From Acidimicrobiales bacterium (GTDB lineage Bacteria > Actinomycetota > Acidimicrobiia > Acidimicrobiales > Aldehydirespiratoraceae): a DNA stretch of 64,000 nucleotides. How positions within the stretch are numbered: the first letter of the stretch is position 1; each line of letters opens with the position of its first letter. Location of the stretch: assembly GCA_029246685.1 (NCBI GenBank), contig JAQWMR010000005.1:37328-101327 (forward strand), read 5' to 3'. The position numbers were made by a program, and so were the translations under genes. Below, one piece after another: positions 7,934 through 15,698 of the stretch. The notes beneath the pieces are model-generated. The model was given only the letters and a program-made list of their open reading frames with translations, made no database searches and was not told the DNA's origin.

Positions 7934-9208
7934 ATGCCCCTCCTGCTGACGGACGCTGATGCCGCGATGCTCGCCGGCGACCACGGTCCGGCGACGGCAA
8001 TGGCGATGCGTGTCGTCAGCCGGGTGGCCGAGACGATGGGGGCGGCCGAGCTGCTGTCGATCGAAGGTGCCCACATCGACAGCTGCCTGTACCACGGCCA
8101 GTCCGGCATCGACTTCGCGGCCGCCCTTGCGGCCGACAACGCACGAGTTCGGGTCCCGACCTCGCTCAACGTGTCGTCGCTCGATCTCCTCCACCCGGAC
8201 CTCTACCGAGGCGACCAGGAGACAGCGAGGCAGAGCCGAGAGCTGATGCAGCTCTACGAGGACATGGGTTGCCAGCCGACGTGGACGTGCGCGCCCTACC
8301 AACTCGACGATCGGCCCTCGTTCGGGCAGCACGTCGCCTGGGCCGAGTCGAACGCGATCGTGTTCGCCAACTCCGTTCTCGGCGCCCGCACCCATCGCTA
8401 CGGCGACTTCATCGACATCTGCGCGGCGATCACCGGACGCGCGCCTGCCGCCGGCTTTCACCTCGACGAGCACCGCCGTGGCGAGATCGTTTTTCGGCTG
8501 ACGGGCGTGCGCGACGAGCTCCTGGATCACGACGCGCTGGCCCCAGTCCTCGGTTACCTCGTCGGCCACCGCGCCGGCCCTCACGTGCCGGTGATCGAGG
8601 GGCTTGCGCCGGACACCGCCGAGCACCGCCTGAAGGCCCTCGGTGCCGCGTGTGCCTCGTCCGGATCCGTGGCCATGTTCCACGCAGTCGGAACCACGCC
8701 GGAGGCGCCCACACTCGACACCGCCCTCGGCGGTCGCCCGCCGGTGGACACGATCACGATCACGCCGGCGGATCTCAGGCAGGCGCGTGACGAACTCAGT
8801 ACCGCGTCCGACACCACCGGGCCGCTCGGCGCGGTCTCGCTCGGCACGCCGCACTACGCCGTTGGCGAGTTCGCTCGGCTCGTGGATGCGCTCGGCGAGC
8901 GCCGCGTTGCCCCGGGCGTGGAGTTCTTCGTGAACACCAGCCGCGATGTCCTCAACGAAGTACGGCTCCGCGGCTGGGAGCGAGAGTTGACCGCCGCAGG
9001 TGTGCAGATCGTCACGGACACATGCACCTACATCACGCCGATCATGGCGGACGTGCAGACCTACGCGATGACCGACTCGGCCAAGTGGGCTCACTACGCG
9101 CCGGGCAACCTCGGGATCGACGTTGCCTTCGGAAGTGTCGACGACTGCGTCGAGTCTGCGATCGCCGGCCACCTCGTGTTCGACGATGAGATGTGGAGCG
9201 ACCGATGA
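7934..9208 (+). CDS. Aconitase X large (catalytic) subunit, probable cis-3-hydroxy-L-proline dehydratase
   Basis: A 424-residue AcnX/DUF521 protein. ATG at 7934 gives MPLLLTDADAAMLAGDHG, the usual AcnX N-terminus; GTG at 7925 is an alternative. Family blocks seen: MRVVSRVAETMGA, IEGAHIDSCLYHGQSGIDFA, NSVLGARTHRYGDFIDICAAITGRAPAAG (in pieces), and TDTCTYITPIM followed by TDSAKWAHYAPG. Bacterial AcnX enzymes known to date dehydrate cis-3-hydroxy-L-proline to delta1-pyrroline-2-carboxylate; archaeal ones act on phosphomevalonate. The separate small subunit starts inside its stop codon (ATGA). A downstream delta1-pyrroline-2-carboxylate-reductase-like gene supports the hydroxyproline assignment. 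The exact substrate is inference. Confidence 0.85.
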   Translation: MPLLLTDADAAMLAGDHGPATAMAMRVVSRVAETMGAAELLSIEGAHIDSCLYHGQSGIDFAAALAADNARVRVPTSLNVSSLDLLHPDLYRGDQETARQSRELMQLYEDMGCQPTWTCAPYQLDDRPSFGQHVAWAESNAIVFANSVLGARTHRYGDFIDICAAITGRAPAAGFHLDEHRRGEIVFRLTGVRDELLDHDALAPVLGYLVGHRAGPHVPVIEGLAPDTAEHRLKALGAACASSGSVAMFHAVGTTPEAPTLDTALGGRPPVDTITITPADLRQARDELSTASDTTGPLGAVSLGTPHYAVGEFARLVDALGERRVAPGVEFFVNTSRDVLNEVRLRGWERELTAAGVQIVTDTCTYITPIMADVQTYAMTDSAKWAHYAPGNLGIDVAFGSVDDCVESAIAGHLVFDDEMWSDR

Positions 9209-9618
9209 CCGTCGCGGCGGCTCAGGTCGTGGTGGCCGGCGAGGCACGGGGACCGGTGCTGTCGCTCGACGAGCCGCTGAGCTTCTGGGGCGGGCTCTCT
9301 GCCGAGTCCGGTCTGGTCACCGACGAGCACCACCCGCAGACCGGCGCATGCCTCACCGGCGTGGTGCTGGTGATGCGAGCCGCTCGCGGATCGAGCTCCG
9401 CGAGCTCCGTGCTCGCCGAGGCCGTCCGGTTGGGCACCGCACCGGCGGCGATCGTGATGATCCATCCCGACGAGATCCTGGCGACCGGCGCCATCGTCGC
9501 GGATGAGCTCTACGGCCGCACCGTGCCGATCGTGTTGGTGAGCGAATCCGACTACCCGGCCGTTGCGGCCGCAACCCACGCTGTGATCGCCGCAGACGGG
9601 TCGATCACCGTCAGCTGA
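9205..9618 (+). CDS. Aconitase X small (swivel) subunit, DUF126
   Basis: A 137-residue protein of the DUF126/AcnX swivel-domain family. It has the expected order VVVAGEARGPVLSLDEPLSF, then WGGLSAESGLV, the DEHHPQTGACLTG block, RGSSSASSVLAEAVRLG (the conserved R-G-S-S-S loop that contacts substrate carboxylates), and PAAIVMIHPDEILATGAIVA. Its ATG overlaps the large-subunit stop, so the two are translated in a fixed ratio. In many bacteria the domains are fused; here they are separate, as in archaea. The 3' end overlaps the convergent reductase gene at 9611. Confidence 0.85.
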   Translation: MTVAAAQVVVAGEARGPVLSLDEPLSFWGGLSAESGLVTDEHHPQTGACLTGVVLVMRAARGSSSASSVLAEAVRLGTAPAAIVMIHPDEILATGAIVADELYGRTVPIVLVSESDYPAVAAATHAVIAADGSITVS

Positions 9619-10570
9619 TCGATCGGTGAGCGAAGGCGAGCTTCGCGGCGGCGACGTCTTCGAGCGCGAGGCCGACGGATTTGAAGACGGTGATCTCGCT
9701 GCTGTCGGTACGGCCGGGGTGATCGCCGCGGATCAGTTCGGCGAGATCAGCCTCGATGTCGTCTGCCGAGAGGACGCCCGCAGCGATCGGCTGGGCGAGG
9801 TCTCCGGCGAGGACCGCGTCGTCTCTCGTGTCGACAAAGACGGTTCCGGAGCGAACGACATCGTCATCCGACTCGCGCATCTCGGCGCTGAACGCACCGA
9901 CGAGGTCGACGTGCGTGCCGGGCCGCAGCAGCGCTCCGCGCACGAGCGGGGCTCGAGACCCGGTGACAGCGCTGATCACGTCCGCAGCCGCAACCGACGC
10001 GTCGAGGTCGACGCTCCCCGACGCGGGCAGCCCGTCGTCGACCAGCTGAGCGGCTACCGCGGCGGCAGCTTCGGGCCGGCGCCCCCAGATCTCGATCACT
10101 TCGTAGTCGCGCACGGAGGCGTGAGCCTGGGCGGCGATCGAAGCGAGCGCGCCGGAACCAACAACCAGCAGTCGACGCGCGTCGGGTCGGGCAAGGCGCT
10201 TCGCGGCCGCGGCGCTCGCCGCCGCTGTGCGCCGCGTGGTGAGTTCGTTGCCCGCGCACGCGCCGAGCAGCGTGCCGGTGGCAGCGTCGAACAGCAGCAC
10301 GCCCGCCTGCACCATCGGCAGATCGATCGCGCCGTTGTCCGGATAGACGGTCACGGCCTTCACGGCGATCACGTCGCCGGCGATCCACGCCGGTTTCAGG
10401 AGGAACGCGCCGTCTGCCGCACCCGTGACGGGGACCGGGTGCACCGTCCGCGCCGGCGACTCGCCGTCCGGATGGGTGACGGCCAACTCCACGGCAGTGA
10501 TGAGCGCGTCCCATGGCAGGGCCCCTGCGACGGCCGCATCATCGAGAAACACCGGTGTCGGCGCGTTCAC
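9611..10570 (-). CDS. Ornithine cyclodeaminase/mu-crystallin family protein, probable delta1-pyrroline-2-carboxylate reductase
   Basis: A 319-residue protein with GTG at 10570 as start (VNAPTPVFLDDAAV), overlapping the preceding gene by GTGA. Family features: FLLKPAWIAGDVIAVKAVTVYP near the substrate lysine, GTLLGACAGNELTTRRTAA in pieces, and the NAD(P)-binding LLVVGSGALASIAAQAHAS. The family covers ornithine cyclodeaminase, ketimine reductase and delta1-pyrroline-2-carboxylate reductase. Next to AcnX, the last is most likely: AcnX would make the imine from 3-hydroxyproline and this enzyme would reduce it to L-proline. It is on the opposite strand from AcnX, tail to tail, so it belongs to a separate transcript with the AhpD-like gene. 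Confidence 0.8.
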   Translation of the reverse strand: MNAPTPVFLDDAAVAGALPWDALITAVELAVTHPDGESPARTVHPVPVTGAADGAFLLKPAWIAGDVIAVKAVTVYPDNGAIDLPMVQAGVLLFDAATGTLLGACAGNELTTRRTAAASAAAAKRLARPDARRLLVVGSGALASIAAQAHASVRDYEVIEIWGRRPEAAAAVAAQLVDDGLPASGSVDLDASVAAADVISAVTGSRAPLVRGALLRPGTHVDLVGAFSAEMRESDDDVVRSGTVFVDTRDDAVLAGDLAQPIAAGVLSADDIEADLAELIRGDHPGRTDSSEITVFKSVGLALEDVAAAKLAFAHRSIS

Positions 10571-11130
10571 TCGGGGAGCCAGTCCTCGATCGCTATGCCG
10601 AGGCCGTCGGCGATGCGGTTCGCGTAGGCGTAGTACCCGGTGACTTCGGCGATGTCGAGAACGTCGCGGTCGGAGAACCCGGCATCGCGCAGCGCGACGA
10701 CATCGGCCTCGACCATGTCGCCGGGCGTCCGCGTGAGCTTGACGGCGTAGGTGAGCATCGCTCGGCGGGCGTCCGACAACGGCGCCGTCTGCCAGTCGGC
10801 TTCCACCGCTGCGACCAGATCGTCGTCCTTCAGGAGCCGGCGCAGACCGCGCCGATGATGCACGATTCAATAGTGGCAGTGGTTCTCGAGGCTGACGGCG
10901 AGAGCGATCAGTTCTCGTTCGGCTTTGCGTAGCGAACCCGTGCCGGCCATCGCCGATGCGTAGAGGCCGTTGTGCGCCGCGAGACCGCGGGGGTTCAGCG
11001 AATGGACCGCCATGATGTGGTCGACTCGGCCGTGGGTGCGGTCCACGACGGCGTCATAAAGCGGGGCGAGGTCGCCCTCCCATTCGTCGTCGGGCACGGT
11101 CTCGATCCAGGGGCCGTCATCGGATGCCAT
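10567..11130 (-). CDS. AhpD-like peroxidase-related enzyme with predicted selenocysteine (in-frame TGA)
   Basis: Read through the TGA at 10867-10869, the frame gives 187 residues from ATG 11130 (MASDDGPWIETVPDDEWEGD) to the stop at 10567. This is a normal length for carboxymuconolactone-decarboxylase/AhpD-fold peroxidase-related enzymes. The catalytic motif reads CHY-TGA-IVHH at residues 85-92, exactly where the family has CxxCxxxH; the second Cys is replaced by the TGA. Both flanks are in the same frame and fit the family: ERELIALAVSLENH before, and RRGLRRLLKDDDL plus AMLTYAVKLTRTPGDM after. A SECIS-like hairpin begins 12 bases after the TGA. I interpret it as a selenoprotein (Sec88) rather than two genes or a pseudogene. 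It overlaps the downstream reductase start by 4 bases. Confidence 0.8.
10838..10854 (-). promoter_or_regulatory. SECIS-like hairpin downstream of the in-frame TGA
   Basis: In mRNA sense, CGGCGC-GGUCU-GCGCCG forms a perfect 6-bp stem with loop GGUCU. The loop begins 18 bases after the UGA, within the spacing accepted for bacterial SECIS elements. The GGUCU loop is the same as in the E. coli fdhF SECIS as I recall it. AUCGU right after the UGA (10862-10866) can also pair with ACGAU (10819-10823), giving a longer lower stem. Confidence 0.75.
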
Positions 11131-11168
11131 AGACGCATCACAGCACATCGCGGCGACCGACGGACTGC

Positions 11169-11191
11169 AACGAGGGGTCTGACCCCCCGTT
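11169..11191. repeat. GGGGTCTGACCCC palindromic repeat, copy 1 (TAACG subfamily)
   Basis: AACG-A-GGGGTC-T-GACCCC-C-CGTT: 4-bp outer arms, one mismatch, a 6-bp inner arm and a single central T. It sits between the divergent AhpD-like and SDR genes, 13 bases before the SDR start. Its flank CGTTACAG matches copy 3 at 25481-25511. Confidence 0.7.
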
Positions 11192-11203
11192 ACAGTCGCG
11201 GCT

Positions 11204-12016
11204 ATGAGCACGGGATACGAATCACTCGACGGCAAGTCTGTCCTCGTCACCGGCGGGGGCAAGGGCATCGGCCGGGCTCTGGCCGAACGCTTCGCGTCGG
11301 TCGGTTGTCGAGTCGGAGTCAACGACGTGGAGGCCGAAGCGGCAAGCGAAACCGCGGCGGCGATCAACGACGCCAGAGGCACGGCGATCGCGCTTGCTGC
11401 CGACGTGTCGGACGGATCGGCCGTCGAGTCGATGGTGGATGCGTTCCTCGCCGAGTTCGGGACGATCGACGTGCTCATGAACAACGCCGGACTCGTCAGC
11501 CCGATGCTGCACTTCTTCGAGGCCGACGAGGCGTGGTGGCGGCGGATCATCGACGTGAACCTCACCGGCCACTTCCTCACCTCCCATCGAGCGGCACGGG
11601 TCATGGCGAAGAACGGCGGCGGCGTGATCCTCAACATGTCGTCCGGCGGAGCGAAACGCGCGCATCGCAGCTTCACCGCCTACGACGCCACCAAAGGCGG
11701 CATCGAAGCCCTCACCCGCGCCATGGCGCTCGACCTCGGCCCGTACAACATTCGAGTCAACGCGCTCATGCCCGGCTCGATCGACACGAGCGGGCTGGCC
11801 GTCGAGGACCGGATCTACCGCGGCGAGAACGTGCCGCTCGGACGCATCGGGGAGCCGCTCGACATGACCGGCGCGGCGCTGTTCCTCGCATCGGACGACG
11901 CGGCCTACATCACTGGCGACGTGATCAAGGTCGACGGCGGCATGCTCGCCCAGCAGCGCTCGGCCACGGTCGACATCAAGCCGCCCTCCGAGTTCCCCGC
12001 GATCGAGGACTTGTAG
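11204..12016 (+). CDS. SDR-family NAD(P)-dependent oxidoreductase
   Basis: A 270-residue classical short-chain dehydrogenase. Cofactor motif TGGGKGIG is near residues 16-23, the NNAG motif is in DVLMNNAGLVSP, the catalytic Ser in ILNMSSGGAKR, and the catalytic Tyr/Lys pair in FTAYDATKGG. The C-terminal block is FLASDDAAYITGDVIKVDGG. It probably oxidises a secondary alcohol with NAD(P). It opens an operon with HyuA, which starts 3 bases after its stop, then HyuB, an FAD oxidoreductase and a TPP enzyme, so it should act on an intermediate of that pathway. The substrate is unknown. Confidence 0.9.
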   Translation: MSTGYESLDGKSVLVTGGGKGIGRALAERFASVGCRVGVNDVEAEAASETAAAINDARGTAIALAADVSDGSAVESMVDAFLAEFGTIDVLMNNAGLVSPMLHFFEADEAWWRRIIDVNLTGHFLTSHRAARVMAKNGGGVILNMSSGGAKRAHRSFTAYDATKGGIEALTRAMALDLGPYNIRVNALMPGSIDTSGLAVEDRIYRGENVPLGRIGEPLDMTGAALFLASDDAAYITGDVIKVDGGMLAQQRSATVDIKPPSEFPAIEDL

Positions 12017-12018
12017 AC

Positions 12019-14097
12019 GTGAACGCGCGCATCGGTGCCGACGTCGGGGGAACGTTCACCGACATCGTCATCGAGCGCGCCGACGCGAGCCTGCACTCCA
12101 CCAAGGTGCTCACCACCCACGACGCGCCGGAGCGAGGAATCCTCGACGGCATCAGTCAGGTGGCAGCCGAAGCCGGCGTGGATCTCTCCGAGGTCAAGCA
12201 GGTCATCCACGGCACCACCCTCGCCACCAACGCACTCATCGAGCGACGCGGCGCCCGGACCGCTCTCGTCACCACCGCCGGCTTTCGCGACGTGATCGAG
12301 ACGCGCACGGAGAGTCGGTTCGAGCAGTACGACATCGACATCGTCCTGCCCACGCCCTTGATCGAACGCAAGGACCGATTCACGGTCACGGAGCGGCTCA
12401 ACGCCCGTGGCGAGACGCTCGTGCCGTTCGACGAGGCCGAAGCCCAGTCCGTCATCGCCACGATCGCGGCCGGCGGCTACGAGTCCGTCGCCGTCGGCTT
12501 CCTGCACAGCTACCGCAATCCGGTGAACGAGGAACGGTTCCGCACGATGCTGCGCGCCGAGCTCGCGGACGTCGCGGTGTCGATCTCCAGCGAAGTATCG
12601 CCGCAGATGCGCGAGTACGAGCGCTTCAACACCGTCTGCGCCAATGCCTACGTGCAACCGCTGATGGCCTCCTACCTCGTGCGCCTGCGCGACGAGCTCG
12701 CGGAGCGAGGTGCGACCGCGCCGCTATACCTCATCCACTCCGGCGGTGGTCTGATGTCCGTCGAGTCCGCCGCGGCGTTTCCGGTGCGGCTCGTCGAGTC
12801 CGGGCCTGCCGGCGGGGCGATCTTCGCCGCAGACCTCGCCCACCGCTACGGCCGCGACCGAGTGCTCTCCTACGACATGGGCGGCACCACGGCAAAGATC
12901 AGCCTGATCGAGGACTTCACTCCGCAGACAGCGAAGACGTTCGAGGTCGACCGCAGCGCCCGATTCAAGAAGGGCTCTGGCATGCCGATCTCGATTCCGG
13001 TCATCGACATGATCGAGATAGGGGCGGGCGGTGGATCGATCGCGAGTGTGGACTCGCTCGGCCAGATCCGCATCGGCCCGCGGAGCGCCGGGAGCGAGCC
13101 AGGTCCAGCCGCCTACGACCTCGGCGGCACCGAGGCCACGGTCACCGACGCCAACATCGTCCTCGGGCGCCTGCATCCCGACACGTTCGGTGCGCCGGGC
13201 ATTCAGCTCTCGCCCGAGCGAGCCGACGACGCAATCCATACGGCAATCGCAGTGCCCCTGGCGATGGACACCCACGCCGGCGCGATCGGCATCGCGGAGG
13301 TCGTGGACGAGAACATGGCCAACGCCGCGCGGGTCCATGCGGTCGAGAACGGCCGCGATCTGGCCGGCTACACGCTGATCGCCTTCGGCGGCGGCGGGCC
13401 GCTCCACGCCTCCCGTCTCCTGGACAAGCTCGGCCTCGATGAGCTCATCGTTCCGCCCGACGCGGGTGTGGGCTCAGCCGTCGGCTTCCTCCGGGCTCCA
13501 TTCGCCTACGAGGCGGTCCGCAGCTTCTACACGACCACCGAGGAGTTCGACGTCGACGGTGCCAACACCGTGTTGGACGAACTCGCGGCCGAGGCGATGG
13601 CTTTCGTCCGAGAAGGAACGGACGCCGAGCTCGTCGTCGAAAGGCAGGTCGCCATGCGCTACAAGGGCCAGGGATGGGAGATCCCGGTGCGGCTGAGCGA
13701 CGCGCCGTTCGATGGCATGGCCGCCGAACTCCTCGCCGCCGAGTTCACGAAGGCGTACCAGGGCTTCTTCGGCCGGGCGATCGACGACCTCACGATCGAG
13801 GCCGTGAGCTGGTCGGTCCGTGTCGCCTCCGTGACGACACCGCCCGTTCCCGTCGAGCTCCAGGACGGCAGAGAACCCGCGCCTGCGACCAGACGCGACG
13901 GCCGCCACGTCTACGACTCGGTCATCGATGACTGGATCACCGCCACAGTGGTCGATCGCTCGGAACTAGCGGAGCTCGCGGTCGTGTCCGGCCCCGCGAT
14001 CATCGTCGAATCGCAGACAACCACGATCATCGGCGTCCACCATGTCGCTGCGATCCAGCCTGACGGCTCGCTCCGAGTGACCAGGAGGGCGTCATGA
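12019..14097 (+). CDS. Hydantoinase/oxoprolinase family protein, subunit A
   Basis: A 692-residue HyuA-type subunit starting at GTG 12019 (VNARIGADVGGTFTDIVIE). Hydantoinase_A N-terminal domain: ADVGGTFTDIV, IHGTTLATNALIERRG, YESVAVGFLHSYRNP. Central Hydantoinase_A domain: GGGLMSVESAAAFPVRLVES followed by GPAGGA, and YDMGGTTAKISLI, the actin/ASKHA-type ATP-binding phosphate loops. C-terminal region: MRYKGQGWEIPV and IIVESQTTTII. Such subunits use ATP to open lactam or hydantoin rings (5-oxoproline, N-methylhydantoin), or act in acetone carboxylases. Together with HyuB, which overlaps by ATGA, it should form the ATP-dependent core of this operon. Confidence 0.92.
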   Translation: MNARIGADVGGTFTDIVIERADASLHSTKVLTTHDAPERGILDGISQVAAEAGVDLSEVKQVIHGTTLATNALIERRGARTALVTTAGFRDVIETRTESRFEQYDIDIVLPTPLIERKDRFTVTERLNARGETLVPFDEAEAQSVIATIAAGGYESVAVGFLHSYRNPVNEERFRTMLRAELADVAVSISSEVSPQMREYERFNTVCANAYVQPLMASYLVRLRDELAERGATAPLYLIHSGGGLMSVESAAAFPVRLVESGPAGGAIFAADLAHRYGRDRVLSYDMGGTTAKISLIEDFTPQTAKTFEVDRSARFKKGSGMPISIPVIDMIEIGAGGGSIASVDSLGQIRIGPRSAGSEPGPAAYDLGGTEATVTDANIVLGRLHPDTFGAPGIQLSPERADDAIHTAIAVPLAMDTHAGAIGIAEVVDENMANAARVHAVENGRDLAGYTLIAFGGGGPLHASRLLDKLGLDELIVPPDAGVGSAVGFLRAPFAYEAVRSFYTTTEEFDVDGANTVLDELAAEAMAFVREGTDAELVVERQVAMRYKGQGWEIPVRLSDAPFDGMAAELLAAEFTKAYQGFFGRAIDDLTIEAVSWSVRVASVTTPPVPVELQDGREPAPATRRDGRHVYDSVIDDWITATVVDRSELAELAVVSGPAIIVESQTTTIIGVHHVAAIQPDGSLRVTRRAS

Positions 14098-15698
14098 GTG
14101 AGGTCCACAACCAGGTGATGTGGAACCGGCTCATCTCGATCGTTGAGGAGCAGGCGCTCACGCTGGTGCGCACGGCGTTCTCCACGTCGGTTCGCGAGGC
14201 GGGCGACCTCTCCGCCGGCGTCTTCGATCGCGACGGACGCATGGTCGCCCAGGCCGTCACCGGCACGCCAGGCCACGTCAACACGATGGCTGCGGCGGTC
14301 CCACACTTCATCAACGACATCGGCCCCGAGCGGATCCATCCCGGAGACGTCTACGTCACGAACGATCCGTGGAAGGGCACCGGGCACCTCCACGACATCA
14401 CGGTCGCCACGCCGGTCTTTCGCGGCGAGGAGCTGATCGGCTTCTTCGCTTCAACTGCGCACGTGGTGGACGTCGGCGGCAGCGGCTACGGGCCTGACGC
14501 CCGCGAGGTCTACGAGGAGGGCTTGCGGATCCCGATCCTGAAGTGGGTAGAGCGCGGCGAGCTCAATCAGGACCTCGTCACGATCGTGCGCCAGAACGTG
14601 CGCGAGGCCGATCAGGTCGTCGGCGACATCCACGGTCTTGCGGCGTCGAACGAGACCGGGCGCCGTCGTCTGCTCGCGATGCTCGAGGAGTTCGACCTCA
14701 GCGGTCTCGACTACCTTTCGGTCTTCGTCTTCGAGCGGACGGAACGGGCGACACTCGACGCGCTCACCAACGTGCCCAACGGCGTCTACCGCAACGACAT
14801 GCAGGTCGATGGGTACGACGCCACGCTCACCCTCGCGGTCACGATCACGGTGACGGACGAAGGTATGCACGCCGACTTCACAGGCACCTCGCCCACCAGC
14901 GCCTTCGGCGTGAACGTGCCGCTCACCTACGCCCAGGCGTACTTCACGTACGGCATGCTCGTCGCGCTCGCCCCGGAGCTTCCGAACAACTTCGCCTCGC
15001 TCGCGCCGTTCACCGTCTCCGCCCCGCCCGGCGTGATCCTCAACGCCGAACATCCGGACCCGGTGGCGGTCCGTCACGTGATCGGACACTTCGTCACGGA
15101 TCTCTGCCTTGGCGCGATCGCCCAGGCTCGACCGGACCGGATCCCCGCCGAGGGCGCGGGCGCGTTGTGGAACTTCCAGGCATCGGCTCGCTCGGCCTCG
15201 GCCGACGACCCGAAGCCGCCTGTCGAGCTGCTGATGTTCAACAGCGGCGGCACCGGAGCCCGTCCCCGACTGGACGGCCTCACCGCGACCGCATTCCCGT
15301 CCGGAGTCCGCACCATGTCGGCCGAGGCCACCGAGCAGGTCGGCCCGATCATCATCTGGCGCAAGGAGATCCGACCGGACTCCGGCGGGCTCGGTCGCCA
15401 GCGGGGCGGGCTCGGGCAGGTGATCGAAGTCGGCCCTACCGACGGCTACCTCTTCGAGTTCTCGGCGATGTTCGACCGAGTGGAGAACCCGGCTCGGGGT
15501 CGGGCCGGCGGCGAAGACGGCGCAGCCGGCGCGGTGTATCTCGACGACGGAACGCCGTTCGCCTCGAAGGGCAAGCAAACCGTGGCGGCCGATCGGCGGC
15601 TCATCATGGAGCTGCCGGGAGGCGGCGGGTTCGGCGATCCCGCCGAACGCGACCCGGACGCCGATGCCAACGACCGAACCCAGGGCTACATCACGTGA
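14094..15698 (+). CDS. Hydantoinase/oxoprolinase family protein, subunit B
   Basis: A 534-residue HyuB-type subunit. N-terminus MWNRLISIVEEQALTLVRTA, then STSVREAGDLSAGVFDRDGR, VTGTPGHVNTMA, PGDVYVTNDPWKGTGHLHDI and later GGLGRQRGGLGQVIEVGP, all typical of Hydantoinase_B. It pairs with HyuA for an ATP-driven ring-opening or carboxylation step. Both neighbours overlap it by 4 bases, so stoichiometric translation is likely. The subunit type alone does not distinguish 5-oxoprolinase, N-methylhydantoinase and carboxylase. No third small subunit of acetone carboxylase is present, which argues against that option. Confidence 0.92.
   Translation: MSEVHNQVMWNRLISIVEEQALTLVRTAFSTSVREAGDLSAGVFDRDGRMVAQAVTGTPGHVNTMAAAVPHFINDIGPERIHPGDVYVTNDPWKGTGHLHDITVATPVFRGEELIGFFASTAHVVDVGGSGYGPDAREVYEEGLRIPILKWVERGELNQDLVTIVRQNVREADQVVGDIHGLAASNETGRRRLLAMLEEFDLSGLDYLSVFVFERTERATLDALTNVPNGVYRNDMQVDGYDATLTLAVTITVTDEGMHADFTGTSPTSAFGVNVPLTYAQAYFTYGMLVALAPELPNNFASLAPFTVSAPPGVILNAEHPDPVAVRHVIGHFVTDLCLGAIAQARPDRIPAEGAGALWNFQASARSASADDPKPPVELLMFNSGGTGARPRLDGLTATAFPSGVRTMSAEATEQVGPIIIWRKEIRPDSGGLGRQRGGLGQVIEVGPTDGYLFEFSAMFDRVENPARGRAGGEDGAAGAVYLDDGTPFASKGKQTVAADRRLIMELPGGGGFGDPAERDPDADANDRTQGYIT

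Noticed and set aside
7934..9618. Mevalonate-phosphate dehydratase role for the AcnX pair
   Set aside because: This role belongs to the archaeal mevalonate route; this genome has ispD and ispF of the MEP pathway, and an OCD-family reductase lies next door.
10567..10863. Two separate small genes (98 residues at 10567-10863 and a piece ending at 10867) in place of the AhpD-like gene
   Set aside because: Both pieces lie in one frame, each holds half of the same fold, and only a TGA at the catalytic Cys separates them. A single Sec-containing gene explains everything.
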